Both the position numbers and the translations under genes were made by a program. Of a DNA stretch of 64,000 nucleotides, positions 43,921 to 51,738 are shown piece after piece. The stretch spans positions 2,108,001-2,172,000 of the forward strand of contig NZ_CAEUHO010000001.1 in NCBI RefSeq assembly GCF_903181435.1, read 5' to 3'. The DNA is from Bacteroides acidifaciens (lineage in GTDB: Bacteria > Bacteroidota > Bacteroidia > Bacteroidales > Bacteroidaceae). Under the pieces are notes generated by a model. The model saw only the letters and a program-made list of their open reading frames with translations. It was not told where the DNA came from and ran no database searches. How positions within the stretch are numbered: the stretch's first letter is position 1; each line of letters begins with the position of its first letter.

Positions 43921-44114
43921 TATTTTCAAGTTTTTTTTAGAAAGATTCAAATCAACTGTATAAATACCTGTATTTTTGTGTTACAAACAGTCACACACTT
44001 ATCTTTCATTTTGAAAGTCCATTTAAATGTTTAAACAACAGTAACATTCTTGATGTAAAAGCCCCTATTGAAAGGATTCATTGCTGAAAAGATAAATATT
44101 CAAAACTATTTTCC

Positions 44115-44122
44115 TATTTTTG
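44115..44122 (+). promoter_or_regulatory. -7 promoter element TATTTTTG for nadE
   Basis: Exact TAnnTTTG 28 bp upstream of the ATG at 44151; no TTTG at the expected -33. Confidence 0.45.
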
Positions 44123-44150
44123 CATCCACTATATATAAATAAGGTATAAG

Positions 44151-46076
44151 ATGAACTACGGATTCGTAAAAGTAGCAGCAGCTGTGCCACACATAAAGGT
44201 GGCTGACTGTAAATTCAATGTAGAGAGAATAGAAAGTCTGATTGCAGTGGCCGAAGGGAAGGGAGTGCAAATCATAATCTTCCCGGAAATGAGTATTACC
44301 GGATATACTTGTGGTGACTTATTTGGGCAGCAGCTTTTATTGGAAGAAGCAGAAATGGGAATCATGCAGATTCTGAATAATACACGCCAGTTGGATATTA
44401 TCTCCATTGTCGGTATGCCGGTAGTGGTCAATTCGACAGTTATCAACGGGGCTGTAGTTATTCAGAAAGGAAAAGTATTAGGTATTGCAGCCAAAACTTA
44501 TCTCCCCAATTATAAAGAGTTTTATGAGCAGCGTTGGTTCACTTCTGCCCTACAGCTCACAACAGATAACGTACGTTTGTGCGGACAAATTGTTCCCATA
44601 GGCGCAAACCTACTTTTTGAAACTTCAGATACCACTTTCGGAATTGAGATTTGTGAAGACCTTTGGTCTACAATTCCTCCCAGTTCCTCACTTGCACTGC
44701 AAGGGGCGGAAATTCTATTTAATATGTCGGCAGACAATGAAGGTATCGGAAAACATAATTATCTGTGTTCCCTTATCAGTCAGCAATCTGCACGCTGCAT
44801 CGCGGGATATGTATTCTCATCTTGCGGCTTCGGTGAGTCTACTACTGATGTAGTTTTCGCAGGAAATGGATTGATTTACGAGAACGGCAGCCTGCTTGCA
44901 TGCAGTGAACGTTTCAGCATGGAAGAACAACTTATTATCAGTGAGATTGATGTAGAACGCATACGTGCAGAACGTAGAATCAATACGACTTTCGCTGCTA
45001 ACCAAGCTAATTTAGGAGATAAAAAAGCTGTTTCGATTGCTACGGAATTTGTAAATAGCAAAGAACTGACACTAACCCGGAGTTTCAATCCGCATCCTTT
45101 TGTCCCACAAGGGAAAGAGCTAAACGAACACTGTGAAGACGTTTTTTCTATTCAAGTAGCAGGATTGGCAAAACGCCTCGTTCATACCGGAGCTAAGACT
45201 GCTGTAGTCGGTATTTCCGGGGGACTGGATTCAACACTGGCATTACTTGTTTGTGTGAAGACTTTCGACAAACTGGGATTATCCAGAAAAGGAATTCTTG
45301 GCATTACAATGCCTGGCTTCGGAACTACTGACCGGACTTACCACAATGCTATCGACTTAATGAAGTCATTAGGAATATCTATCCGTGAAATCAGCATCAA
45401 AGATGCTTGTATACAGCATTTCAAAGATATAGAGCACGATATAAATGTGCATGACGTCACTTATGAGAACTCACAGGCACGCGAACGTACACAAATATTA
45501 ATGGACGTAGCCAACCAGACTTGGGGAATGGTAGTAGGCACAGGTGACTTATCCGAACTCGCTTTGGGGTGGGCAACCTACAATGGGGACCATATGTCAA
45601 TGTACGGTGTCAATGCAAGCGTGCCCAAAACACTCGTTAAATATCTGGTGCAGTGGGTGGCAGAAAATGGTGTAGATGAGGATTCAAAAGCAACTTTACT
45701 TGATATAGTAGATACACCTATCAGCCCGGAATTGATTCCTGCTGATGAAAATGGAGAAATCCAACAAAAAACGGAAGATTTGGTAGGTCCTTACGAGTTG
45801 CATGACTTCTTCCTTTATTATTTCCTGCGTTTTGGTTTCCGTCCGGCAAAGATTTATTATCTGGCAAAGATTGCATTCAAAGGCAGTTATGATGAAGAGA
45901 CAATTAAGAAATGGTTATTCATTTTCTTCCGTCGTTTCTTCAATCAACAGTTTAAACGTTCTTGTCTGCCCGATGGTCCGAAAGTTGGTAGTATTTCTAT
46001 TAGTCCAAGAGGAGATTGGCGAATGCCGAGTGATGCCAGTTCGGCGATGTGGCTTAAAGAAATCGAAAACTTATAA
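44151..46076 (+). CDS. nadE: Glutamine-dependent NAD+ synthetase
   Basis: Makes NAD+ from deamido-NAD+, ATP and glutamine. The 641 residues fuse an N-terminal nitrilase-type glutaminase (about 1-290; Glu in IIFPEMSITGY, Lys in AKTYLPNYKEFYEQR, Cys in FGIEICEDLW) with a C-terminal synthetase (about 330-641) carrying the PP-loop VGISGGLDSTLAL and the Asp/Glu region VGTGDLSELALGW. An ammonia tunnel joins the two in known structures. It is monocistronic with an intrinsic terminator at 46100. Start fits both family and promoter. Confidence 0.95.
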   Translation: MNYGFVKVAAAVPHIKVADCKFNVERIESLIAVAEGKGVQIIIFPEMSITGYTCGDLFGQQLLLEEAEMGIMQILNNTRQLDIISIVGMPVVVNSTVINGAVVIQKGKVLGIAAKTYLPNYKEFYEQRWFTSALQLTTDNVRLCGQIVPIGANLLFETSDTTFGIEICEDLWSTIPPSSSLALQGAEILFNMSADNEGIGKHNYLCSLISQQSARCIAGYVFSSCGFGESTTDVVFAGNGLIYENGSLLACSERFSMEEQLIISEIDVERIRAERRINTTFAANQANLGDKKAVSIATEFVNSKELTLTRSFNPHPFVPQGKELNEHCEDVFSIQVAGLAKRLVHTGAKTAVVGISGGLDSTLALLVCVKTFDKLGLSRKGILGITMPGFGTTDRTYHNAIDLMKSLGISIREISIKDACIQHFKDIEHDINVHDVTYENSQARERTQILMDVANQTWGMVVGTGDLSELALGWATYNGDHMSMYGVNASVPKTLVKYLVQWVAENGVDEDSKATLLDIVDTPISPELIPADENGEIQQKTEDLVGPYELHDFFLYYFLRFGFRPAKIYYLAKIAFKGSYDEETIKKWLFIFFRRFFNQQFKRSCLPDGPKVGSISISPRGDWRMPSDASSAMWLKEIENL

Positions 46077-46099
46077 TCTTCTTTATAGGGAGTTTATTT

Positions 46100-46126
46100 T
46101 GGCAGGCATTTTTGTCTGCCACATTT
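46100..46126 (+). terminator. Intrinsic terminator of nadE
   Basis: TGGCAGGCA / TGTCTGCCA (one G-T pair), TTTT loop, then a T-run. Confidence 0.85.
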
Positions 46127-46322
46127 TTGTATTTATTTTAAGTATTATACGGGGAAAAACAAAAATGTCACAGCGCTATCTATCAACAACTTAGGTATAA
46201 AAACGGGCTCTTTTTAAGAAAAGTTCACAAAAAACATACGGTTGTTTTTGGCTTTTTGGAGATAAAAACTGCACTTTTCGCGTAATTCACTATATTCCAA
46301 CGTATTAGCATTTATTACAAAT

Positions 46323-46410
46323 AACTATTCGGACGGACTTGTGCAACTATTCAGTTACACAAGTCCGTCCGGGTAGTTGCTCAAGTCCATTTGCACCGTT
46401 ACACAAGTGC
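46323..46410 (-). repeat. Three direct 22-bp units plus one inverted unit (array 2)
   Basis: Read on the minus strand, contiguous units occupy 46410-46389 (GCACTTGTGTAAC), 46388-46367 (GGACTTGAGCAAC) and 46366-46345 (GGACTTGTGTAAC); an inverted unit follows at 46344-46323 (GCACAAGTCCGTCC). The third and inverted units form an inverted repeat with 14-bp perfect arms CGGACGGACTTGTG / CACAAGTCCGTCCG (46330-46371), extendable to about 21 bp with G-T pairs. It lies downstream of the phosphatase gene in that gene's direction. The T-run is poor. Confidence 0.85.
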
Positions 46411-46525
46411 AACAGAATAATACTAGCTGTTGAATTGGTTAATAGATAAGGAAAAAACATTAATTCATGCAATAGAAGTTTCTAAATCTTCCTTATGATT
46501 CGACTAAATCATACAATCTATTAAA

Positions 46526-47077
46526 TTATTGCATCACTTCTTTTTTTATTCTTTCTATATCAGCTTCTCTGATTCTTCGAATAATATTTTTATAAATACG
46601 ATGAAAACCAAAGCCCCCTTCAGTCATTTCGCGAATCGCATCTTCTTTAGAGACATTCTGAAATACAATACGGTAGAGTGCACAAACGGCTCCTGTACGG
46701 TCGGAACCATGATGACAATGGATTACAATAGGAGCTTTGCGATTCTTTATGATACATAATGTTCTTATTAATTGCTCCTCACTGACTGAGTGCGCCTTCA
46801 TTTTTACCCGATGGAGCTTCACAGCTGTGCCTTTTGCTTCATCATCATCACTATGTCTGTTCCGAAGATTAAGAGACTCTTTGATTCCATATTTTTCGAG
46901 AGCTTTAAAGTCGGCTGATGAAGGCTGCTCTGAACGGTATACTCCCACATCTATCTTATACAAATTGGCCAGTTCACTGTCAGGAAGAATAATCTTCTCA
47001 GGTTTCAGAGTTTGACTAAAGACTGAGAATGAGAAGATTATTCCTAAAAGCAGACTCAATAAGATTCGTCTTTTCAT
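46526..47077 (-). CDS. Exported dual-specificity / tyrosine phosphatase-like protein
   Basis: Predicted cysteine phosphatase of 183 residues with an N-terminal signal sequence (LLSLLLGIIFSFSVFSQ, to about residue 22). The P-loop VIHCHHGSDRTGAV gives HCx5R with catalytic Cys at about 121, and the fold start NLYKIDVGVYRSEQPSSADF is that of DSP/PTP-like proteins, in which the Asp general acid is less conserved. Substrate may be a phosphoprotein, phosphoinositide or other phosphoester outside the cytoplasm. It stands 36 bp from the end of hisB on the same strand but is not clearly part of that operon. A 22-bp repeat array lies downstream. Confidence 0.85.
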   Translation of the reverse strand: MKRRILLSLLLGIIFSFSVFSQTLKPEKIILPDSELANLYKIDVGVYRSEQPSSADFKALEKYGIKESLNLRNRHSDDDEAKGTAVKLHRVKMKAHSVSEEQLIRTLCIIKNRKAPIVIHCHHGSDRTGAVCALYRIVFQNVSKEDAIREMTEGGFGFHRIYKNIIRRIREADIERIKKEVMQ

Positions 47078-47113
47078 AAATCTATGAGGTCACAATTATA
47101 AATTAGCAATCAA

Positions 47114-48238
47114 TCAAAGTACGCCTTTACTGGACGGAAGTTCAAAATGATAGATGTCTCTTTTGAGCGCCATCTTCAAGGCACGTGCAAGGGCTTTAAA
47201 AATTCCCTCTATCTTGTGATGTTCATTCTGCCCTTCTGCTTTGATATTCAGATTCATTTTTGCAGCGTCACTTAATGACTTAAAGAAATGAAGAAACATT
47301 TCCGTAGGCATCTCTCCTATCTTTTCGCGCTTAAATTCAGCATCCCATACTAACCAAGGGCGACCGCCGAAATCCAGACAAACCTGACAGAGACAATCAT
47401 CCATAGGCAATGCATAACCATATCGTTCGATTCCTCTCTTGCTGCCCAAAGCCTGATAAATGCACTCTCCCAAAGCAATAGCAGTATCTTCGATGGTATG
47501 ATGTTCGTCTACCTCCAAATCTCCTTTTACACGAATTGTCAAATCCATGCCGGAGTGTTTTCCAATCTGTTCGAGCATATGGTCGAAGAAACCAAGACCG
47601 GTAGAAATATCACAAGTACCATTTCCATCAAGGTTCAGAGCTACATATATATCCGTTTCTTTAGTTGTACGACGGACCTCCGCTTTTCGTTCACCTGCAA
47701 AAAGGAACTCGGCTATCTTATCCCAATCTGTTGTTGCAAGCACACAAAAATCTTCCAGACCTTTTTCTTTCAAACTTTCAGTTGAGTCTTGTAAATAGAT
47801 GGCACGACATCCCAAGTTCTTGGCAAGCTCCACATCAGTAGGACGGTCACCAATCACAAAACTTCCGGCAAGGTCATAGTCGGGATTGTCGATGTATTTT
47901 GTCAACATGCCAGTACGCGGTTTGCGAGTCGGTGCGTTATCCTCAGGAAAACTACGGTCTATCAGAATATCATCAAAAGTAATCCCCTCTCCTTCCAATG
48001 TTTTCAACATCAGATTGTGGGCAGGCCAGAATGTTTCTTCCGGAAAAGAAGAAGTGCCCAATCCGTCCTGATTAGTGACCATCACAAAATCGAAATCTAG
48101 TTTGCTACGGATAAAACCCAAATTACGGAAAACCTTCGGGTAGAATTCTAACTTTTCTAATGAATCGAGCTGATAATCAACAGGTGGTTCAATGACCAAT
48201 GTACCATCTCTATCTATAAATAATACTTTCTTCTTCAT
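47114..48238 (-). CDS. hisB: Bifunctional histidinol-phosphatase / imidazoleglycerol-phosphate dehydratase
   Basis: Catalyses two steps of histidine synthesis. In 374 residues, an N-terminal HAD phosphatase (about 1-165; [13 protein letters not shown], nucleophile Asp in DRDGT, and [12 protein letters not shown]) is fused to IGP dehydratase (about 185-374) with the metal-binding motifs [28 protein letters not shown] and [16 protein letters not shown]. The phosphatase lacks the tight zinc-loop spacing of some HisB proteins but is otherwise standard. It is the last gene of hisGDCB, 5 bp after hisC. Confidence 0.95.
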   Translation of the reverse strand: MKKKVLFIDRDGTLVIEPPVDYQLDSLEKLEFYPKVFRNLGFIRSKLDFDFVMVTNQDGLGTSSFPEETFWPAHNLMLKTLEGEGITFDDILIDRSFPEDNAPTRKPRTGMLTKYIDNPDYDLAGSFVIGDRPTDVELAKNLGCRAIYLQDSTESLKEKGLEDFCVLATTDWDKIAEFLFAGERKAEVRRTTKETDIYVALNLDGNGTCDISTGLGFFDHMLEQIGKHSGMDLTIRVKGDLEVDEHHTIEDTAIALGECIYQALGSKRGIERYGYALPMDDCLCQVCLDFGGRPWLVWDAEFKREKIGEMPTEMFLHFFKSLSDAAKMNLNIKAEGQNEHHKIEGIFKALARALKMALKRDIYHFELPSSKGVL

Positions 48239-48243
48239 ATTCC

Positions 48244-49284
48244 TTATCCTTCGTATTTTCTAAGAGCTGCCAGCAATGTGTTATTTTCTACCCGGGTACC
48301 CACCGTTACACGCAAGCAGTTGCAACAAAGTGATACAGAGTGGCGATTACGGACAATGATACCTTCGCCTACCAGATAATTGTAAATTTTCACAGCATCC
48401 GTCACTTTAGCCAGGAAAAAGTTCGCATCAGACGGGAATAGTTTGATGGTGCAGGGTAGTTTTTCAAATTCTACTTCCAGATAGTCACGCTCTTCTTTCA
48501 GTGTTTTCACCCAACGTTCTATCTCATAATATTTGTGTAACATAGAGATAGCCTGCTGCTGAGTCAATTGATTGACATTATAAGGATACTTGATTTTACT
48601 CAGGATACCGATTATTTCCGTTGACGCGAATGCCATTCCCAAACGGATGGCGGCACATCCCCATGCTTTGGAAAATGTCTGGAATACAACAAGATTCGGA
48701 TATTTATCCAGTTCTTCCAGGAAGGAAGGTGCGGAAGAGAAATCATTATATGCCTCATCCAACATTACCAGCCCTTCAAACTTACAAAGAAGCTTTTCTA
48801 TTTCGGAACGAAGCAGGTCGTTTCCTGTCGGATTGTTCGGCGAACAGAGGAAAATCAGTTTGGTATGGTCGTCAGTAGCCGCCAACAGTTTATCTGCCGA
48901 AAACTGGAAATTATCATCCAACAGCACTTTCCGGTATTCTATATCATTCACATCGGCACAGACCTGATACATTCCATAAGTAGGGTCGATAGCTACGACA
49001 TTATCCTTACCCGGTTCGCAGAATGCACGAAAAACCAAGTCAATAGCCTCGTCACTACCATTTCCCAAGAAAATATGTTCGGGAGATACTTTCTTGATTT
49101 TCGACAGCAGAGTTTTCAACTCCCACTGCATAGGATCCGGATAACGGTTATGAGGTGTATTGTACGGATTCTCGTTCGCGTCCAAAAAGACAGATGCCGT
49201 AAAACCTTTATATTCATCACGAGCCGAAGAGTATGGTTTCAACTTCCATATGTTCGGTCGGGTTAGTTCTTGTAACGTTTTCAT
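48244..49284 (-). CDS. hisC: Histidinol-phosphate aminotransferase
   Basis: PLP-dependent fold-type I aminotransferase converting imidazole acetol-phosphate to histidinol-phosphate. From the ATG at 49284 it has 346 residues, starting [20 protein letters not shown]. It shows [21 protein letters not shown], the Asn/Asp/Tyr PLP contacts ([20 protein letters not shown]) and the Schiff-base Lys in [20 protein letters not shown] two codons upstream could also start it, but ATG is preferred. It lies 26 bp after hisD and 5 bp before hisB. Confidence 0.94.
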   Translation of the reverse strand: MKTLQELTRPNIWKLKPYSSARDEYKGFTASVFLDANENPYNTPHNRYPDPMQWELKTLLSKIKKVSPEHIFLGNGSDEAIDLVFRAFCEPGKDNVVAIDPTYGMYQVCADVNDIEYRKVLLDDNFQFSADKLLAATDDHTKLIFLCSPNNPTGNDLLRSEIEKLLCKFEGLVMLDEAYNDFSSAPSFLEELDKYPNLVVFQTFSKAWGCAAIRLGMAFASTEIIGILSKIKYPYNVNQLTQQQAISMLHKYYEIERWVKTLKEERDYLEVEFEKLPCTIKLFPSDANFFLAKVTDAVKIYNYLVGEGIIVRNRHSVSLCCNCLRVTVGTRVENNTLLAALRKYEG

Positions 49285-49310
49285 CAGCAATACTTTTTAA
49301 TTTTCAATTA

Positions 49311-50597
49311 TTACTTATTAATTGCTTTGAGACGGATAGTGACAGCATTCTTATGCGCGTCCAAATGTTCATTGGCAGCCATTTCTTCGATAGCCGGACC
49401 GATAGCTTTTATTCCTTCTGGAAGGATTTCCTGGAATGTAATCTTACGGATGAAACTATCCAGGCTTACACCGCTATATGCTTTTGCATATCCATTAGTC
49501 GGTAAGGTGTGATTCGTACCGGAAGCATAGTCGCCCGCACTTTCAGGAGTCAAAGACCCCAAGAATACAGAACCGGCATTGGTGACACACTCAGCTACTT
49601 CCATATAGTTTTCCGTTTCTATAATCAAGTGTTCGGGAGCATAAGCATTTGTAAGTTCCAATGCTTCAGCCATATCCTTCACCAGAATCAGTTTACTGTT
49701 CTCCAATGATTTGGCAGCAATCTCCCGACGAGGCAATTCAGCCAGTTGACGCTCTACTTCTGCCATAACTTCTGTTTGTAGTTTCTCGGAAGTCGTAATC
49801 AATATGGCCTGGCTATCCACTCCGTGTTCTGCCTGCGACAATAAATCCGCAGCCACAAAAGCCGGATTTGCCGATGCATCAGCCAAAACTTCCACTTCTG
49901 AAGGACCGGCAGGCATATCAATAGCCACATCCCGCAAGCTGACCAATTGCTTGGCGGCTGTCACATATTGGTTACCGGGACCGAAAATCTTATATACTTT
50001 AGGAACACTTTCCGTTCCATAAGCCATCGCTGCAATAGCTTGTACACCACCTGCCTTGAAAATCTTGCTTACTCCTGCCAATTGAGCAGCGAAAAGAATG
50101 GCCGGGTGAATGTTTCCTTCCTTATCAGGAGGAGTACAAAGTACGATCTCTTTGCATCCGGCAATTTTTGCGGGGACAGCCAGCATCAGTACCGTTGAAA
50201 AAAGCGGGGCTGTTCCGCCCGGAATATAAAGTCCTACTTTTTCGATACCTACCGCTTTCTGCCAACAGGTTACACCGTTCATCGTTTCTACTTTCTTTCC
50301 GACAAAGCGTTGTGAGGAGTGGAATGTTTCAATATTCTGTTTTGCTAAAGAGATGGCAGCTTTCAGTTTGTCACTCACCAATGATTCGGCTGCCTGTATT
50401 TCTTCAGGAGTGACAGCAAGCGCAGGCAGAGTTACTTTGTCAAAAGCCGCTTCATATTCGAGTACAGCTTTATCGCCTTCTGCCCTTACCTTATTTATAA
50501 TGGAACGAACCGTATCAAACAGACTTTCCGTATTCAGTGCCGGACGCTTCAAAAGCTCCGTCCACTGTTCTTTAGAAGGATACTTAATCAATTTCAT
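49311..50597 (-). CDS. hisD: Histidinol dehydrogenase
   Basis: NAD-dependent enzyme that oxidises histidinol to histidine in two steps with zinc. The 428 residues carry VGLYIPGGTAPLFSTVLMLA, the NAD-region GPGNQYVTAAKQ, AGPSEVEVLAD, and the zinc/catalytic stretch DLLSQAEHGVDSQAIL and YAPEHLII. The C-terminal SVFLGSLTPESAGDYASGTNHTLPTNG is diagnostic. It is the second gene of the his operon, 9 bp after hisG. Confidence 0.95.
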   Translation of the reverse strand: MKLIKYPSKEQWTELLKRPALNTESLFDTVRSIINKVRAEGDKAVLEYEAAFDKVTLPALAVTPEEIQAAESLVSDKLKAAISLAKQNIETFHSSQRFVGKKVETMNGVTCWQKAVGIEKVGLYIPGGTAPLFSTVLMLAVPAKIAGCKEIVLCTPPDKEGNIHPAILFAAQLAGVSKIFKAGGVQAIAAMAYGTESVPKVYKIFGPGNQYVTAAKQLVSLRDVAIDMPAGPSEVEVLADASANPAFVAADLLSQAEHGVDSQAILITTSEKLQTEVMAEVERQLAELPRREIAAKSLENSKLILVKDMAEALELTNAYAPEHLIIETENYMEVAECVTNAGSVFLGSLTPESAGDYASGTNHTLPTNGYAKAYSGVSLDSFIRKITFQEILPEGIKAIGPAIEEMAANEHLDAHKNAVTIRLKAINK

Positions 50598-50606
50598 AGT
50601 TCACAT

Positions 50607-51458
50607 TTATACTATCATCTTTTCAATCGGCAATACCAAGATGCCCTCTGCTCCCAAAGCTTTCAACTTCCCGATGATTTCCCAGAAACGTTTTTCATCA
50701 AGTACTGTATGAACGGAACACCAGCCTTCTTGCGCCAATGGCATAACGGTAGGACTCTTCATACCCGGCAATACGGCGATAATTTCTTCCAACTTATCTT
50801 TCGGGGCATTCATCAACACGTATTTCTTGTCTTCCGCTGTCTTCACTGCATTCATACGGAACAGAAGTTCATTCAGCACCTCTTTTTTCTCATCGCTCAT
50901 ATTCTTGTTACCAATCAGCAGAGCCTCCGATTTCATAACCACTTCCACCTCTTTCAAACGGTTGCTGACCAAAGTGGAACCGGAACTTACAATGTCAAAA
51001 ATAGCGTCAGCCAAACCAATGCCCGGAGATACTTCTACGGAACCGGTGATAACATGGATTTCTGCATTCACACCATTTTTCTTCAAGAAGTTGCGGAGAA
51101 TAACAGGATAAGAAGTAGCTATTTTCTTATCATTGAACCAGGATAATCCGGGATATTCAAGATCTTTCGGCATAGCTAATGACAAACGGCATTTACTGAA
51201 TCCCAAGCGTTTAATGATTTCAGCATCTTCTTCTTTTTCCATAAATTCATTTTCACCGACAACACCCAAATCGGCTACACCGGTAGCTACCGTTTGCGGA
51301 ATATCATCGTCACGAAGAAATAATACTTCAATAGGAAAATTGGATGACTGCACCAACAAGGTACGTTTAGTAGTGCTCAACTTGATATCCGACTCTTCTA
51401 AAAGTGCCATCGTCTCTTCAAAGAGACGTCCTTTGGCTTGTACTGCGATTCTTAACAT
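50607..51458 (-). CDS. hisG: ATP phosphoribosyltransferase (long form)
   Basis: First and feedback-inhibited step of histidine synthesis: ATP plus PRPP to phosphoribosyl-ATP. At 283 residues it is the long form with an N-terminal catalytic half (LRIAVQAKGRLFEETMALLE, TGVADLGVVGENEF, and the PRPP loop DAIFDIVSSGSTLVSNRL) and a C-terminal ACT-like histidine-binding domain (about 210-283, ending EGILVLPIEKMIV). It follows the leader peptide and attenuator hairpin by about 40 bp, so its transcription depends on antitermination. Confidence 0.95.
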   Translation of the reverse strand: MLRIAVQAKGRLFEETMALLEESDIKLSTTKRTLLVQSSNFPIEVLFLRDDDIPQTVATGVADLGVVGENEFMEKEEDAEIIKRLGFSKCRLSLAMPKDLEYPGLSWFNDKKIATSYPVILRNFLKKNGVNAEIHVITGSVEVSPGIGLADAIFDIVSSGSTLVSNRLKEVEVVMKSEALLIGNKNMSDEKKEVLNELLFRMNAVKTAEDKKYVLMNAPKDKLEEIIAVLPGMKSPTVMPLAQEGWCSVHTVLDEKRFWEIIGKLKALGAEGILVLPIEKMIV

Positions 51459-51498
51459 GGTCTTATTTAATTATTAATTACTATTTGAATTTGAAAAT

Positions 51499-51529
51499 AA
51501 AAAAGGCTTACCGTATTCGGTAAGCCTTC
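51499..51529 (-). terminator. Attenuator hairpin of the his operon
   Basis: Perfect 11-bp stem AAGGCTTACCG / CGGTAAGCCTT, 4-nt loop; on the minus strand it runs into six Ts. Lies between the leader peptide and hisG. Its 5' arm can pair instead with TCGGTGGGC at 51566-51574. Confidence 0.92.
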
Positions 51530-51565
51530 GTTATCGTTATATAGAGTATACACAATATCATCTAT

Positions 51566-51574
51566 GCCCACCGA
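51566..51574 (-). promoter_or_regulatory. his antiterminator 5' segment
   Basis: Minus-strand TCGGTGGGC pairs over nine positions (two G-T) with GCTTACCGA in the terminator 5' arm. It begins directly after the leader stop codon, where a ribosome finishing the leader would cover it. Confidence 0.75.
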
Positions 51575-51619
51575 TTATTCGTTAGGAAAATGATGATGAT
51601 GTGTAGCTGTATATTTCAT
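51575..51619 (-). CDS. hisL: his operon leader peptide (14 residues, four consecutive His)
   Basis: Minus-strand ATG at 51617-51619 encodes MKYTATHHHHFPNE and ends with TAA at 51575-51577. Four consecutive histidine codons make ribosome progress a direct measure of charged tRNA-His. The segment after the stop is complementary to the first arm of the terminator at 51499-51529. When histidine is scarce, a ribosome stalled at 51590-51601 leaves that segment free to form the antiterminator and hisG is transcribed. When histidine is plentiful the ribosome reaches the stop and the terminator forms. A full promoter lies 21-52 bp upstream. Too short for usual gene callers. Confidence 0.92.
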   Translation of the reverse strand: MKYTATHHHHFPNE

Positions 51620-51639
51620 ATTTCTTTTATTATCTGCGA

Positions 51640-51671
51640 CAAAATTAAAGCATTTGTTTTATACTTCCAAA
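51640..51671 (-). promoter_or_regulatory. his operon promoter (-33 TTTG and -7 TAATTTTG)
   Basis: Minus strand: TTTG at 51668-51671, 20-bp spacer, TAATTTTG at 51640-51647. Transcription should start near 51634, about 15 nt before the leader ATG. Confidence 0.8.
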
Positions 51672-51738
51672 CATTTATCACAAAAACTTGAGTTTTTATT
51701 TCAAATTAAAGGTAGAAAGATAAATCATTTCCACTCAT

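Larger units (their letters stand above)
46077..46525. other. 449-bp gap between nadE and a phosphatase gene
   Basis: It contains the nadE terminator (46100-46126) and the 22-bp array 2 (46323-46410). The middle (46130-46320) is AT-rich with nothing recognisable. Confidence 0.5.

Noticed and set aside
46130..46320. Possible regulatory RNA between nadE and array 2
   Set aside because: AT-rich sequence without a stable long stem or recognisable riboswitch core.
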